From assembly GCA_023665805.1 (NCBI GenBank), contig JAMPDJ010000002.1, positions 62,001 to 126,000 on the forward strand: a stretch of 64,000 bases of DNA. The letters are read 5' to 3'. Below the pieces are notes generated by a model. That model saw only the letters and a list, made by a program, of their open reading frames with translations. It was not told the DNA's origin and did no database searches. Positions 34,533-45,244 of the stretch are shown here, piece after piece; the stretch's first letter is position 1; every line of letters starts with the position of its first letter. Origin of the DNA: Bacteroides sp. Lineage in GTDB: Bacteria > Bacteroidota > Bacteroidia > Bacteroidales > Bacteroidaceae. The position numbers were made by a program, and so were the translations under genes.

Positions 34533-35807
34533 TTAGCCTCCAAAGTCGTCGAAGTGAATCATGTCCTGTTCCACGCCGAGGCTATGGAGCAAGTCAAGCA
34601 CAGTCTTGGCCATCATTGGAGGACCGCAGAGGTAGTATTCGCAATCCTCAGGGCTTTCATGCTGTTTGAGGTAAGTATCGCCCATGACGGGTGCCACGAA
34701 ACCAGCGGTGTACTTGATGCCGGCTGCATCGGCCTTGGGATCGGGACGGTCCAATGCAAGGTGGAAGTGGAAGTTGTCAAACTCCTTTTCCAATGACAGG
34801 AAATCATCAAGGAATGGTATCTCCTCCAATGCACGTGCACCATAGAAGTAGTGCATCTGACGGTCGCGGCAGTTGCGGGTCTTGAGCATGTGCATAATCT
34901 GGGCACGCAATGGAGCCATACCGGCACCGCCACCGACCCAAATCATCTCACGGCCAGTGTCGTACTTGGGATGGAACTCGCCATAAGGACCGCTCATCAT
35001 AACCTTGTCGCCGGGCTTCAGACTGAAGATGTATGAAGAGGCTATACCGGGGTTTACGTCCATGAAGCCCGGACCTTGATCCTTGGGCTTGAAGGGAGGA
35101 GTAGCGATACGCACGTTCAGCGTGATGATGTCACCCTCGTCCGGATAATTGGCCATAGAGTAGGCACGGATGGTGGGCGTATCGTTCACACACTTCAAGC
35201 CAAATAGGCCGAACTTCTCCCATGCAGGGAGATACGTGTCACCGATGAGCGACTTGTCGAAGTCCTTGTCATAGTCAATCTGGAATGCAGGTATCTTAAT
35301 CTGTGCATAGGAACCTGGCTCGAAGTCCATGTGCTCACCTGGAGGCAGGGCCACCTTGTATTCCTTGATGAAAGTTGCAACGTTGCGATTGCCGATAACC
35401 GTGCACTCCCATTCCTTGACGCCCATTACGGAATCATCTACCTTGATATCCAGGTCTCCCTTTACCTTGCACTGGCATCCAAGACGCCAGTTCTCCTTGA
35501 TTTGCTTGCGGGTGAAATGTCCCTTCTCGCTATCCAGAATCTCACCGCCACCTGCAAGAACCTGTACCTTGCACTGGCCGCAAGAACCCTTACCACCACA
35601 TGCGCTGGGAAGAAAGATGCCTTGGGCAGACATAGTGCTCAAGAGTGAACCACCCTGTGGCACAGACACCTTGTCCTTGCCATTGATAGTGATAGTAACA
35701 TTGCCGCTGGGCGACAAGTAGTTCTTGGCAACAAGCAGAATGACAACCAACACGAGGATGATTACCAAGAATACTACTATGCTATAGAAAATCAAATTTG
35801 TATCCAT
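34533..35807 (-). CDS. nqrF: Na+-translocating NADH:quinone reductase subunit F
   Basis: NADH-oxidising subunit of Na+-NQR, anchored at the cytoplasmic face. It has 424 residues: one N-terminal helix (about 7-28), a plant-type 2Fe-2S domain with C70, C76, C79 and C111, then a ferredoxin-NADP reductase-like FAD domain (RAYSMANYPDE, near 214-224) and NAD domain (WVGGGAGMAPLRAQIMHML). The C-terminus ends in the conserved IHFDDFGG. It is last in the nqrABCDEF operon, 21 bases after nqrE. Confidence 0.97.
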   Translation of the reverse strand: MDTNLIFYSIVVFLVIILVLVVILLVAKNYLSPSGNVTITINGKDKVSVPQGGSLLSTMSAQGIFLPSACGGKGSCGQCKVQVLAGGGEILDSEKGHFTRKQIKENWRLGCQCKVKGDLDIKVDDSVMGVKEWECTVIGNRNVATFIKEYKVALPPGEHMDFEPGSYAQIKIPAFQIDYDKDFDKSLIGDTYLPAWEKFGLFGLKCVNDTPTIRAYSMANYPDEGDIITLNVRIATPPFKPKDQGPGFMDVNPGIASSYIFSLKPGDKVMMSGPYGEFHPKYDTGREMIWVGGGAGMAPLRAQIMHMLKTRNCRDRQMHYFYGARALEEIPFLDDFLSLEKEFDNFHFHLALDRPDPKADAAGIKYTAGFVAPVMGDTYLKQHESPEDCEYYLCGPPMMAKTVLDLLHSLGVEQDMIHFDDFGG

Positions 35808-35828
35808 TTGTATTTATCCTCCTCTGTA

Positions 35829-36455
35829 TTAGATGTTCAAACCACTGAAGCACATAAATGCCATGGCCATAAGACCAACAGTTATGAAGGTAATGCCCAA
35901 TCCCTGCAATGGCTTGGGTACATCGGTATAAGCCATTTTCTCGCGAATCGCAGCCAGACCTACAATAGCCAGCAACCAACCGATACCGCTGCCCAAGGCA
36001 TAAGCGAAAGCATCGCCTACAGAGCCTATGTACTGAGAATTGGTCGGCTCCATGCCTATGCGCTGCTGCATGAACAGGCTGGCGCCCATGATGGCACAGT
36101 TAACTGCAATCAAAGGCAGGAAAATACCGAGAGAAGCATACAGCGAGGGACTGAAACGTTCGACTATCATCTCCACCAACTGCACGATGCCGGCAATAAC
36201 GGCAATGAACAGGATGAATGCCAAGAAACTAAGATCCACACCCTTGACCAAGCAGTCGGGACCAAGAACCTTGGTCTGCAATATATAGTCTACAGGGACA
36301 GTGACACAAAGCACGAAAGTAACTGCTACACCAAGTCCCAAAGCAGTCTTCACATTCTTTGATACGGCCAGATAAGAGCACATACCCAAGAAGAATGCGA
36401 AAATCATATTATCCACAAATATGCTGCGGACGAAAAGACTAATCATGTGTTCCAT
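35829..36455 (-). CDS. nqrE: Na+-translocating NADH:quinone reductase subunit E
   Basis: Membrane subunit with six spans, homologous to RnfA. It has 208 residues. The opening [20 protein letters not shown] and the cysteine in [10 protein letters not shown] are the family's inner half-helix, which together with NqrD carries an iron-sulfur centre in the membrane middle. [12 protein letters not shown] is the second cysteine-containing conserved block. The gap to nqrD is three bases. Confidence 0.96.
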   Translation of the reverse strand: MEHMISLFVRSIFVDNMIFAFFLGMCSYLAVSKNVKTALGLGVAVTFVLCVTVPVDYILQTKVLGPDCLVKGVDLSFLAFILFIAVIAGIVQLVEMIVERFSPSLYASLGIFLPLIAVNCAIMGASLFMQQRIGMEPTNSQYIGSVGDAFAYALGSGIGWLLAIVGLAAIREKMAYTDVPKPLQGLGITFITVGLMAMAFMCFSGLNI

Positions 36456-36458
36456 ACT

Positions 36459-37094
36459 TTACTTCTCCTCCTTGTTTATTGAGCGGTGAGCCCAAATTAC
36501 ACATCCAACGATAACCAATGACATGGCTGGCATGACCATCATACCGTTGTTGATATACCATCCGCCGTTCTCCACATACCAACTCTGAGGAATAATCTGG
36601 AAGCCGAGCAGCGTGCCGAAGCCGAAAAGTTCACGAATGAACCCAACCACTATCAAAACCCACGCATACCCCAAACCATTGCCTATGCCATCCAAGAATG
36701 AAGGCCAGGGAGCATTCTGCATGGCAAAGGCCTCCAGACGTCCCATCAGGATACAGTTGGTAATAATCAATCCCACATACACGCTCAGCTGAACACTGAC
36801 ATCATATACATATGCTTTCAGCAACTGGCTGACGATGGTAACCAATGCTGCCACCACGACGAGCTGTACAATGATACGTATACGATTGGGAATAGTCTTG
36901 CGGAGCATGGAAATAATCACATTGGCAAATGCGGTAATCACAGTCACGCTCAAGCCCATGACGATAGCCGGCTTGAGTTGCGATGTCACTGCCAAAGCCG
37001 AACAGATACCCAACACCTGAATAACTACAGGATTATCGAGGTTCAACGGCTTGGAGAACGCAGCGCGGTTCTCCTCGGAAAACAATTTACTCAT
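36459..37094 (-). CDS. nqrD: Na+-translocating NADH:quinone reductase subunit D
   Basis: Membrane subunit homologous to RnfE and pseudo-symmetric to NqrE. It has 211 residues. The cytoplasmic start MSKLFSEENRAAFSKPLNLD is followed by VIQVLGICSALAVTSQLKPA with the conserved cysteine, and LIITNCILMGRLEAFAMQN with the second. About six spans in total. It is followed closely by nqrE and preceded by nqrC at 18 bases. Confidence 0.96.
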   Translation of the reverse strand: MSKLFSEENRAAFSKPLNLDNPVVIQVLGICSALAVTSQLKPAIVMGLSVTVITAFANVIISMLRKTIPNRIRIIVQLVVVAALVTIVSQLLKAYVYDVSVQLSVYVGLIITNCILMGRLEAFAMQNAPWPSFLDGIGNGLGYAWVLIVVGFIRELFGFGTLLGFQIIPQSWYVENGGWYINNGMMVMPAMSLVIVGCVIWAHRSINKEEK

Positions 37095-37112
37095 ATTGCG
37101 TTCTCTTTTTGG

Positions 37113-37946
37113 TTAGTTATTGATAAAGTCAAGATAAGCTCCAAGGCCATCCTTCACCATGTTGGATACACCGTTGCTGGTAAGGGTAGCGCCAGTAACG
37201 CCGTTGATTTCGGTTTCCGACTTTGACGCACCGGCCTTCACAACAGACAATGTCACCTCGTTGTGGTTGTCACCGGCAAACACGGGCTTGCCATTGAACT
37301 GTTCCTGGAACCAGCGTTCGCTGATGCGTGCACCCAAACCGGCAGTCTCGCTTTCGTGATAGAAATACGTTCCGAAGACAGTCTTCTTGTCAGCATTCAG
37401 GGCAATGTAGCCCCACAGGCCACCCCACAGGCCACGGCCGGTAACAGGCAGGACATACTTGGTCTCACCGTTCACCTCTGCCACGAACACATGTAGCTCA
37501 CCATTCTTTATGGCAGTACCGTAAGAAGAAAGGAAGTTGCCATCATAAGGAACCAGCTGACCGTCAACCCACAGCATGTCCTTGACCTGCTTGAATGCCT
37601 CGGATACATTATATCCTGGAACTTCGATGTCGTTGTTAAGAGCCGTCAGTATCTGACCCTTTGTGTCATTCTCAACATTTGCATCCTGAGTTGGCTTTAG
37701 CACGCTGGACACGAAAGCCAGCAAGAATGCAACTATGATTACCATTAGGGCAGCATAAACGATTGTGTAGCCATTGCTACTTGTGTCCAAGCCTTTCTTC
37801 TTAACCGGTGCGGCAGGGGTGGACTTCTCGTCCACGATCTCAGTGAACTTATCTGGTCCAACGCCACATACTGGACACTTGTCCGGTGCGGCATCCCCTT
37901 CGTGGATATAACCACATACTTCGCATTTGAATTTCTTTGTAGCCAT
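37113..37946 (-). CDS. nqrC: Na+-NQR subunit C with an N-terminal rubredoxin domain
   Basis: The 277 residues join two modules. Residues 1-38 form a compact rubredoxin-like iron site ([15 protein letters not shown], then [13 protein letters not shown]) with C8-x2-C11 and C24-x2-C27. After a short linker ([10 protein letters not shown]) comes ordinary NqrC: one membrane helix (about 60-82) and the periplasmic FMN domain, with the flavinylation motif T251-G-A-T254-L-T-S. By topology the rubredoxin part faces the cytoplasm. The ATG at 37946 lies five bases after the nqrB stop, so the fusion is in frame and co-translated. Standard NqrC lacks the iron module. Confidence 0.93.
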   Translation of the reverse strand: MATKKFKCEVCGYIHEGDAAPDKCPVCGVGPDKFTEIVDEKSTPAAPVKKKGLDTSSNGYTIVYAALMVIIVAFLLAFVSSVLKPTQDANVENDTKGQILTALNNDIEVPGYNVSEAFKQVKDMLWVDGQLVPYDGNFLSSYGTAIKNGELHVFVAEVNGETKYVLPVTGRGLWGGLWGYIALNADKKTVFGTYFYHESETAGLGARISERWFQEQFNGKPVFAGDNHNEVTLSVVKAGASKSETEINGVTGATLTSNGVSNMVKDGLGAYLDFINN

Positions 37947-37951
37947 ATACC

Positions 37952-39121
37952 TTATTTATTATTTATTGCACGTTTAGCACGCATGTTGATATTCTTCTGC
38001 ACGAATACATAGTCAATCAACGGAGCGAACAGGTTCATCAACAGGATGGCCAGCATCATACCCTCGGGATAACCGGGATTCATCACACGTACCATCACGG
38101 CCACAACACCGATGAGGAAGCCATAGATGTACTTGCCACATTCCGTACGGGCACTGGTAACAGGATCAGTAGCCATGAACACGGCACCAAAGGCAAAACC
38201 ACCGAGCACGAAGTGATGCCACCACTCCAACTGGTTGCCACCTACGCCTTCCAAAAGCCAGCCCATCAGACCACCGCCAACAAACACGCTGAGCATGGTC
38301 TTCCAACTTGCCACACCGGTCAACAGCAACAGCAATGCACCCAAGACGATGGCAACCACGCTGGTTTCACCTATAGAACCTGGAATCAGACCAACAAAAG
38401 CATTCCAGATGGTATCGCAAGGAATAGCGGCACCAGTAGCAGCCTCGCCCAGAGGTGTGGCAGCAGAGAATGTGTCAGGCACATTATATCCCAGACCGCA
38501 AATGGTATTCTGAGCCACCCAAACAGAATCGTCACCAGTCATGGCACTCGGATAGCTGAAGAACAGGAACGCACGTGTAATCAACGCAGGATTGAAGATA
38601 TTCATGCCGGTTCCGCCAAAGATTTCCTTTGCGAAAATCACGCTGAAAGCTACGGCCAAAGCCAATATCCACAGGGGAGTATTCACAGGAACAATCATCG
38701 GAATAAGGATACCGGAAACCAGGAATCCTTCCTGTATCTCTTCTTTCTTCCATTGGGCAACGATGAACTCTATTCCAAGACCGACCACATAGCTTACAAC
38801 AATTTTGGGAAGAACGGCAGCCAAGCCGAACAGGAACATGCCTACGTGATCAGTCATGTCACCTCCGGCAGCCAAAGCATTCTGATAACCCACATTGTAC
38901 ATGCCGAAAAGCAAGGCAGGCAACAAGGCTATCACCACAAAACTCATGATGCGCTTGCTGTCGATAGCGTCGTGGATATTGACTCCACCCTTACGTCCGG
39001 TCGTATTGGGCACGAAAGCAAATGTTTCGAGACCATCGAACAGCGAGTGAAAAGCATGGAACTTTCCGCCCTCCTGGACGTGGGGACGCATATTGTCAAA
39101 AATTCTTTTAATCGCTTTCAT
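37952..39121 (-). CDS. nqrB: Na+-translocating NADH:quinone reductase subunit B
   Basis: Large membrane subunit carrying covalent FMN, riboflavin and probably the Na+ path. It has 389 residues: a cytoplasmic N-terminus ([20 protein letters not shown]) and about ten spans. The FMN motif S219-A-A-T222-P-L lies in [12 protein letters not shown]; the usual Gly of SGAT is Ala here. [20 protein letters not shown] is the block shared with RnfD. It follows nqrA by 13 bases. Confidence 0.96.
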   Translation of the reverse strand: MKAIKRIFDNMRPHVQEGGKFHAFHSLFDGLETFAFVPNTTGRKGGVNIHDAIDSKRIMSFVVIALLPALLFGMYNVGYQNALAAGGDMTDHVGMFLFGLAAVLPKIVVSYVVGLGIEFIVAQWKKEEIQEGFLVSGILIPMIVPVNTPLWILALAVAFSVIFAKEIFGGTGMNIFNPALITRAFLFFSYPSAMTGDDSVWVAQNTICGLGYNVPDTFSAATPLGEAATGAAIPCDTIWNAFVGLIPGSIGETSVVAIVLGALLLLLTGVASWKTMLSVFVGGGLMGWLLEGVGGNQLEWWHHFVLGGFAFGAVFMATDPVTSARTECGKYIYGFLIGVVAVMVRVMNPGYPEGMMLAILLMNLFAPLIDYVFVQKNINMRAKRAINNK

Positions 39122-39134
39122 ATTATTCTATAGT

Positions 39135-40463
39135 TTATGCATTCTCCTTTCTCAGAATGTCCAAGCCCTCACGGACGATACGCTGAAGCTCCATCTTGGA
39201 ACTGCATACGAACTCAGCGATGGCGAAATCCTCCGGAGCGACTTCATATATGCCCAAAGCCTCCTGACGGTCGATGTCACCTGCAATGATGGCCTTGACG
39301 AGGTATCCGGCATAGATGTCCATGGGGAACACCCTGTCATACTCGCCACTCATTATCATGTGACGCTCTCCACCCTTGATACGGGCATCCATCACATATT
39401 CCTTTTTGCCGCCCATGAGCCAGCTGAAGTAACTGCGGTGTGTGCTGAATGTTGAGAAACGAGGCATAATCCAGCCCAACATCTCATCGGCATGAGCACC
39501 CTCTGGAATTGCCGTCACCTCGGTAGCATGCGCTGCGAGATAGGCATCCTTGGATGTCTGAACACCGGTCATGGGGTTGCCATTGATAATACGGACATCA
39601 TCTCCATCCACCTGACCTGCCAAGAGAGTAGACAGTTTCTGACCAACTTTCATCTTATAATACTTAGGAGCCTTCACCTCGCTACCGGCAAGAGCGATGG
39701 TGCGGGTAAAGTCCACCTTTCCGGTCTTGAGCAAGCGACCAAGCATGACAACCTCCTCCGCGCCAAGTGTCCACACCACCTCACCCTTGTTTATAGGATT
39801 GATGTGGTTAATCTGTACACCAACGTTACCGGAAGGGGCCGGTCCGTCAAAGACATACACGTTGCAGTCCTTCGCCTCCAACAGGGCCTTTGCAACCTGT
39901 TTGCTGCTCACGCCCAATTGCACAGGAGCAATCTTGGACAGGGCTGTCAATCCGGCCTGAAACTCGGCCTCCTGACCTTGCAGTACATATTCAAACTCCT
40001 GTGCCAAAGGCATGTTGTTGAATGCACTCACGTGAATTGCCTTAGGAGCATCCTCCGGGTTGGCCACCGTGTCATAGGGACGCTGACGAATCATTCCGAA
40101 GAGGCCGCTTTCCATCATCAGTGCCTTGACATCGCCATCGGTCTTGAAGTTCTTGGACTCGAACTTCATGTCACACTTAACGCGAACACTCAGCAATTTG
40201 CGACGGTCGCCACGCTCAACCAACGATACAACACCGCTGACAGGACTGACAAAACATACCTCGGGATGCAACTTGTCCACGAACAAGGCATCTCCGGCCT
40301 TTACGGCATCACCTTCCTTGACAACCACCTTGGGCTTTAGCCCCGTGAAGTCATCCGGACAGAGCGCATACTCGCCCGGGCAATCCACAGAAGCAGTCTC
40401 CTTGGCAGCCTTTCCCTTCAAGTTGATGTCGAGGCCCTTGCGCAATTTGATTACTTTTGCCAT
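39135..40463 (-). CDS. nqrA: Na+-translocating NADH:quinone reductase subunit A
   Basis: Peripheral cytoplasmic subunit, related to RnfC but without clusters, that binds quinone in the complex. The 442 residues open MAKVIKLRKGLDINLKGKAA, followed by a barrel-sandwich domain (VVKEGDAVKAGDALF) and a Rossmann-like domain. FGMIRQRPYDTVANPEDAPK is the conserved quinone-site region. It is the first gene of the nqr operon, and its promoter box is at 40504-40511. Confidence 0.96.
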   Translation of the reverse strand: MAKVIKLRKGLDINLKGKAAKETASVDCPGEYALCPDDFTGLKPKVVVKEGDAVKAGDALFVDKLHPEVCFVSPVSGVVSLVERGDRRKLLSVRVKCDMKFESKNFKTDGDVKALMMESGLFGMIRQRPYDTVANPEDAPKAIHVSAFNNMPLAQEFEYVLQGQEAEFQAGLTALSKIAPVQLGVSSKQVAKALLEAKDCNVYVFDGPAPSGNVGVQINHINPINKGEVVWTLGAEEVVMLGRLLKTGKVDFTRTIALAGSEVKAPKYYKMKVGQKLSTLLAGQVDGDDVRIINGNPMTGVQTSKDAYLAAHATEVTAIPEGAHADEMLGWIMPRFSTFSTHRSYFSWLMGGKKEYVMDARIKGGERHMIMSGEYDRVFPMDIYAGYLVKAIIAGDIDRQEALGIYEVAPEDFAIAEFVCSSKMELQRIVREGLDILRKENA

Positions 40464-40503
40464 ATACTTGTTAATAAAATTGAAATGTTAGTATAAACTC
40501 GTA

Positions 40504-40511
40504 CAAAGGTA
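40504..40511 (-). promoter_or_regulatory. -7 box for the nqr operon
   Basis: Minus strand TACCTTTG, 40 bases before the nqrA ATG. No ideal -33 box is visible. It is back to back with the tamB -7 box. Confidence 0.55.
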
Positions 40512-40555
40512 CGCTTTTTTATTGACAAATGCCGAAGCAAGTTAAAAAAAAGGCA

Positions 40556-40563
40556 TACATTTG
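40556..40563 (+). promoter_or_regulatory. -7 box for the tamB gene
   Basis: TACATTTG, 23 bases before the TTG start at 40587, so the leader would be under 20 bases. Confidence 0.5.
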
Positions 40564-40586
40564 TCAAATAATCAAAACACCTATCA

Positions 40587-43500
40587 TTGAAAAACCTTAC
40601 AAGATGGCTCGTTGCCAGTATTTGCGGACTTTACATGGTCTTGCAGATAGCCGTGTACATTCCTTACATCCAGGAGACGCTTGGTTCCGTAATGGCATCC
40701 GCATTAAAGGAAACATACGGATGGAATGTCGGCATCGGGCGCATCAGATTGGGGCTGTGGAACCGCATTATAATCGACGACATCACCCTCAAGGACCAGC
40801 AGGACAGCGTCATGTTGCATGCCTCCAGACTTGCGGCCAAAATCAATCTCGTGCCATTGGCCAAAGGACAGATACGCATTGCCAATGCACAACTCTTCGG
40901 CACACAAGTGCACATATATCAAAGCACACCTAACGACAAGCCGAATTTCCAGTTTATCATAGACACTTTCAGCAGCAACGATACCACCTCCTCCCCCATA
41001 GACCTGCGCATCGGCAGCATATTGCTCCGCAGGGTGTCAGTGGACTGGAATCAGCAGTGGAAGCCCCGCAAGGCACATGGCAAACTTGACCCGGCACATC
41101 TACAAATAAACGACATAGCCGTCACTGCCCATCTGAAAGCACTTACCAATGACTCGCTGAACCTGTCGTTGAAAAGGTTTTCATTTACCGAAGAGAAAGG
41201 ACTCTCCCTGAAAAACCTCTCCTTTGACTTGGTGGCAGGAAAGGACGGCGGCATTCTGGACAATTTCTGCTTACAACTTCCCCACTCTGCCCTCTCCATC
41301 TCTTCCGCCAAAGTCTCGTGGCCGCATTTCCCAAAGAAAGGGCAAGAGCATAGCTGGATCAAGAATGTCTCCTTGCTGGCAAACATATCCATCCATCTCA
41401 CGCCATCCGACTTGTCCGTATCAGCTCCATGGCTGGAGAACACACCCATAGACATGGAGGCCACCGTGCTTTTCAGCGAGGCATGTCTCAATATGCCGGC
41501 ACTAAGCATTCGTGACGCCCAATCCACTGAACTACATGCCAAAGCCTTTATTTACGACCTGACCGGAACACCCGAATGCACAATCATGCTCGAACGCCTG
41601 CGCACCACTTCCGCCACATTCCAAACCCACGTTGCCCCCATGGCGCCTGCCATACAGAAACTATCTCCTGTGATTTCACGACTGGACACCATCGACATAT
41701 CCGGCCGAATACAGTTCACGCAACAGCACCAAGGATGCACGCTGCACATTAACAACAAATACGGAAACCTGGACATAAACGCCTCGGCACGGGAATGGAA
41801 CCGCTTTGACGCTCGTGCATCATCAGACGGCCTATCGCTTGACAGGATACTGTCCAACTATGGCAATCACGCCATTGGCAAGACGTCTTTCAACATCACC
41901 GCCAATGGACTTGTTGCCAATGCCCAAGGCAAGCCTGACATCAACGTGCACGCAATCCTGCCCTCGCTGCAATGGCAAGGCCGGGAATACAACGACCTCA
42001 GTCTCCACGCACACCTTGCGGACAACACGCTGGAAACCAAGGCCGACCTGCACGACCATGGCGGAGACATCCATTCGCATCTGACGTGTCAACTTGACGG
42101 CAGATACAGCCTCTCAGGCAATATCAGCATGGACAACTTCCATGCCAGCCGTTTAGGACTCGGCAAAAGATACCCGGACACGCGACTGTCCGTCAACACA
42201 ACCATAGACCTGAACGGTAGCGACCTGGACAATGTCACAGGTTCCGTTGGCATACGCGACTTCCTGATACAGGGCAACTGCACAGACAGTTCCACGACTA
42301 TCGGTCCCCTGTCCATGTCTATTTCCACAGACGTGGACAAGAATCAACACAGAACTCTCAGCATAGCCTCGGCCCCGCTGAACCTCACCGCCAGCGGCCG
42401 CTTCAGATTCAGTACAATCGCCACAACCATCACTAACGGACTGCACGACAAATTGCCAAATCTCGTCCCATACAAGCGTGTTTCTTACACAGCGGACACT
42501 TTGCATTTTTCCGTCAGCCTGCAGGACACAGCCCTCATACGCCGCATTGCATTGCGTGACATATCCATTCCACGGCAAGCCACCATGGAAGGAAGCCTGT
42601 ACGGATACGACTCCATTCTGGTAAGTGGCGACATACCAGAACTGCACATTGGTTCCGAACAGTTACGCAACGGAAAAATCAGCATACACGGTATGCCAGG
42701 GTCTGTCAAAACCACACTCTCGGCAGAGCGACGACACAAGAAAGGATTTGTCGCCCTGTCCATTGCCGTGGACGCCCACGACGACCGTCTGCGCCTCGTC
42801 ACCACCTTGAACAACAACCGGCAGCCTCGCATCAGCGGAGAATTGGACATAACCACCGCCTTTTCGCGCAACCAAAACGGCAAACATGACATACGTGCAT
42901 GGATAGCCCCCTCGGACTTCATCGTATCCGACACAGTCTGGAGGGTGCATCCATGTGCGATTACATGGAACGGACAAACAGCCGAAATTCGCGGATTCAG
43001 AATCAATCAGTCCGCACATCGCGGCATAGACATCAACGGCCGAGTTTCGGCCAATGCGGAGGACACGCTCCGGGTGAATCTCAGCGAAATAAATGTGGAG
43101 TATGTAATGGATCTCGTCAACTTCAAGGCCGTGGAATTCCAAGGACTGGCAACGGGCAGCGCATACGCCACAGGACTTTTGTCCTCACCTCATGCATCAG
43201 CCGACATCACAGTGGACGGATTTGCTTTCAATCATGCCCCTTTGGGCACATTGCAGGCCAAGGCAGGCTGGGGCGACACGCCACACTTTCTTTCGCTCGA
43301 CGCCACCATATCAGAACCGGAGAGCCAGCACCTCTCCACCATCTCCGGAGGCTTCAACCTTGGGGACAAGGACACTCCCGACGGGCTTGACTTGAACATC
43401 AACACGCAGAGATTCAACCTCGCGTTCATCAATCTCTTTACAAAGGACATCCTCGAAGACTTCAAAGGGCGCTCCACTGGCCGTTGTCGCATCTACGGGC

Positions 43501-45080
43501 CGTTCAACGCCATAGACCTGGAAGGCGACATGATGGTCGACCGCGCAGAATTCTCCATGCCAATGCTTGGAACGGCATACCATATGCAACAAGACAGCGT
43601 GCACATACGCCCGGAAGAAATCAGCATCACGACACTGCTTTACGACAAAAACGCCACCGACACCGGCAATTCATTTACAGCATCTTCCCACGGTGCAAAA
43701 AGCAACCTACCGCATACCGCAGTGCTGAATGGCCGTCTCGCGCACAGCCACTTCAAGGATATGAGCTATGACTTTCACGTGAATGCCAACAAATTCCTCG
43801 GATACGATTTCAAGGACTTTGGCGAATCCCCCTTCTATGCCACCTGCATAGTCAGCGGGGACATCGACGTGCAAGGAACGCAGGGAAGATTGATGGTGAA
43901 CATCAATGCCACTCCCGAACAGGGTACTGTCTTCACATACAACGTAACTACACCGGACGCCATCACCAATGCCGACTTCATCACCATAAACAGCAGGGAT
44001 GCGGACACAACGGAACATGCCCACAGCGTTGACGGCACAAACATGCCGGCTTCAAACGGCACTGACGCGCATCCAGCCGGGAGCACTGCCTCAGACCTGT
44101 TCCTTGATTTCGATCTGCCAATCACCCCGGCAGCAAAACTCCGTCTGCTCATGGACAGAAAATCCGGCGACATGATAGAGATCAATGGCAACGGACGCAT
44201 TAGAGCCAAGTATCACAACAAGGGACGTTTCAACATCTTCGGCACCTATCGCGTACAGGATGGCACTTATCGCCTGAGCCTGCAAGACATAATACGCAAG
44301 GAGTTCAAATTCCAACCCGGCGGCACCATTGTCTTTGGCGGCGATGCCATGAAGGCCGACCTCAATCTAAAGGCCGTCTACAGCGTCAACAGCGTATCCC
44401 TTGACGACCTCACGACGTCGTCCCTGGGATTTTCTAAAACCAAAGTGGACTGCATCATGAACCTTACCGGACATCCGGAACAACCCGCCATAACCTTTGA
44501 TTTCGACCTTCCGAATGCCACCGAGGACGAAAGGCAGATGGTACGCTCCATCGTAAGTACAGAGGAGGAGCGCAACATGCAGGCCATATACCTTTTGGGA
44601 CTGGGACGCTTCTACAACTTCGAGGCCGATGGCGCCGACCAAAGCAGCGCAGCCATGAACTCGCTGGTCAGCAGCACCCTTTCCTCACACCTCAACAGCC
44701 TCATCACCACGGCAGTAGGTTCCAGCAACTGGCGCGTGAGCACCTACCTGCAAACCACCGAGGACGGATGGCGCAACATGGACGTGGAGGGGCAGCTTAG
44801 CGGAAGCCTGCTGGACAACAGGCTGTTGTTGACAGGCAACTTCGGTTATCGCGAGAAATACTACACTCAACGGAACTTCATCAGCGACGTATCCATAGAG
44901 TACCTGCTCACACGCAACGGCATGTTGTCGGTCAAGGCCTACAACCAGGCTAACGACAGATATTTCGTGCAGTCGTCGCTGAACACCCAGGGAATAGGCC
45001 TGCAATACAAAAAAGATTTCAATCGCTTCACCGACTTGTTCCGGTGGCTACGTCCCAAGGCAAAGCAAAAGGAACAATAA
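40587..45080 (+). CDS. tamB: Translocation/assembly module protein TamB (DUF490)
   Basis: A very large (1497 residues) inner-membrane-anchored periplasmic protein that bridges to the outer membrane; TamB-type proteins move lipids or help insert outer-membrane proteins. The start is TTG at 40587 (MKNLTRWLVASICGLYMVLQ); no in-frame ATG lies upstream. An N-terminal anchor helix (about 5-27) precedes more than a thousand residues of beta-strand repeats. The C-terminal DUF490 domain includes KSGDMIEINGNGRIRAKYHN and FNIFGTYRVQDGTYRLSLQD. A partner BamA/TamA-like protein is not in the window. Base composition matches the chromosome. Confidence 0.92.
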   Translation: MKNLTRWLVASICGLYMVLQIAVYIPYIQETLGSVMASALKETYGWNVGIGRIRLGLWNRIIIDDITLKDQQDSVMLHASRLAAKINLVPLAKGQIRIANAQLFGTQVHIYQSTPNDKPNFQFIIDTFSSNDTTSSPIDLRIGSILLRRVSVDWNQQWKPRKAHGKLDPAHLQINDIAVTAHLKALTNDSLNLSLKRFSFTEEKGLSLKNLSFDLVAGKDGGILDNFCLQLPHSALSISSAKVSWPHFPKKGQEHSWIKNVSLLANISIHLTPSDLSVSAPWLENTPIDMEATVLFSEACLNMPALSIRDAQSTELHAKAFIYDLTGTPECTIMLERLRTTSATFQTHVAPMAPAIQKLSPVISRLDTIDISGRIQFTQQHQGCTLHINNKYGNLDINASAREWNRFDARASSDGLSLDRILSNYGNHAIGKTSFNITANGLVANAQGKPDINVHAILPSLQWQGREYNDLSLHAHLADNTLETKADLHDHGGDIHSHLTCQLDGRYSLSGNISMDNFHASRLGLGKRYPDTRLSVNTTIDLNGSDLDNVTGSVGIRDFLIQGNCTDSSTTIGPLSMSISTDVDKNQHRTLSIASAPLNLTASGRFRFSTIATTITNGLHDKLPNLVPYKRVSYTADTLHFSVSLQDTALIRRIALRDISIPRQATMEGSLYGYDSILVSGDIPELHIGSEQLRNGKISIHGMPGSVKTTLSAERRHKKGFVALSIAVDAHDDRLRLVTTLNNNRQPRISGELDITTAFSRNQNGKHDIRAWIAPSDFIVSDTVWRVHPCAITWNGQTAEIRGFRINQSAHRGIDINGRVSANAEDTLRVNLSEINVEYVMDLVNFKAVEFQGLATGSAYATGLLSSPHASADITVDGFAFNHAPLGTLQAKAGWGDTPHFLSLDATISEPESQHLSTISGGFNLGDKDTPDGLDLNINTQRFNLAFINLFTKDILEDFKGRSTGRCRIYGPFNAIDLEGDMMVDRAEFSMPMLGTAYHMQQDSVHIRPEEISITTLLYDKNATDTGNSFTASSHGAKSNLPHTAVLNGRLAHSHFKDMSYDFHVNANKFLGYDFKDFGESPFYATCIVSGDIDVQGTQGRLMVNINATPEQGTVFTYNVTTPDAITNADFITINSRDADTTEHAHSVDGTNMPASNGTDAHPAGSTASDLFLDFDLPITPAAKLRLLMDRKSGDMIEINGNGRIRAKYHNKGRFNIFGTYRVQDGTYRLSLQDIIRKEFKFQPGGTIVFGGDAMKADLNLKAVYSVNSVSLDDLTTSSLGFSKTKVDCIMNLTGHPEQPAITFDFDLPNATEDERQMVRSIVSTEEERNMQAIYLLGLGRFYNFEADGADQSSAAMNSLVSSTLSSHLNSLITTAVGSSNWRVSTYLQTTEDGWRNMDVEGQLSGSLLDNRLLLTGNFGYREKYYTQRNFISDVSIEYLLTRNGMLSVKAYNQANDRYFVQSSLNTQGIGLQYKKDFNRFTDLFRWLRPKAKQKEQ

Positions 45081-45244
45081 AGCACAATCCGTCATCACAT
45101 CGGCAATGCATGAAGGGCAAGCACAGATGACAGCATGCCAATTCCAAGGTTCGGCCTAACGCCGTCTTTGTCATCGCCATGGCATAGCTTATGCAAGTCG
45201 GGCCCTACTCCCTTGTCCTAACGAAGACATGGAAAATTCTTAAA

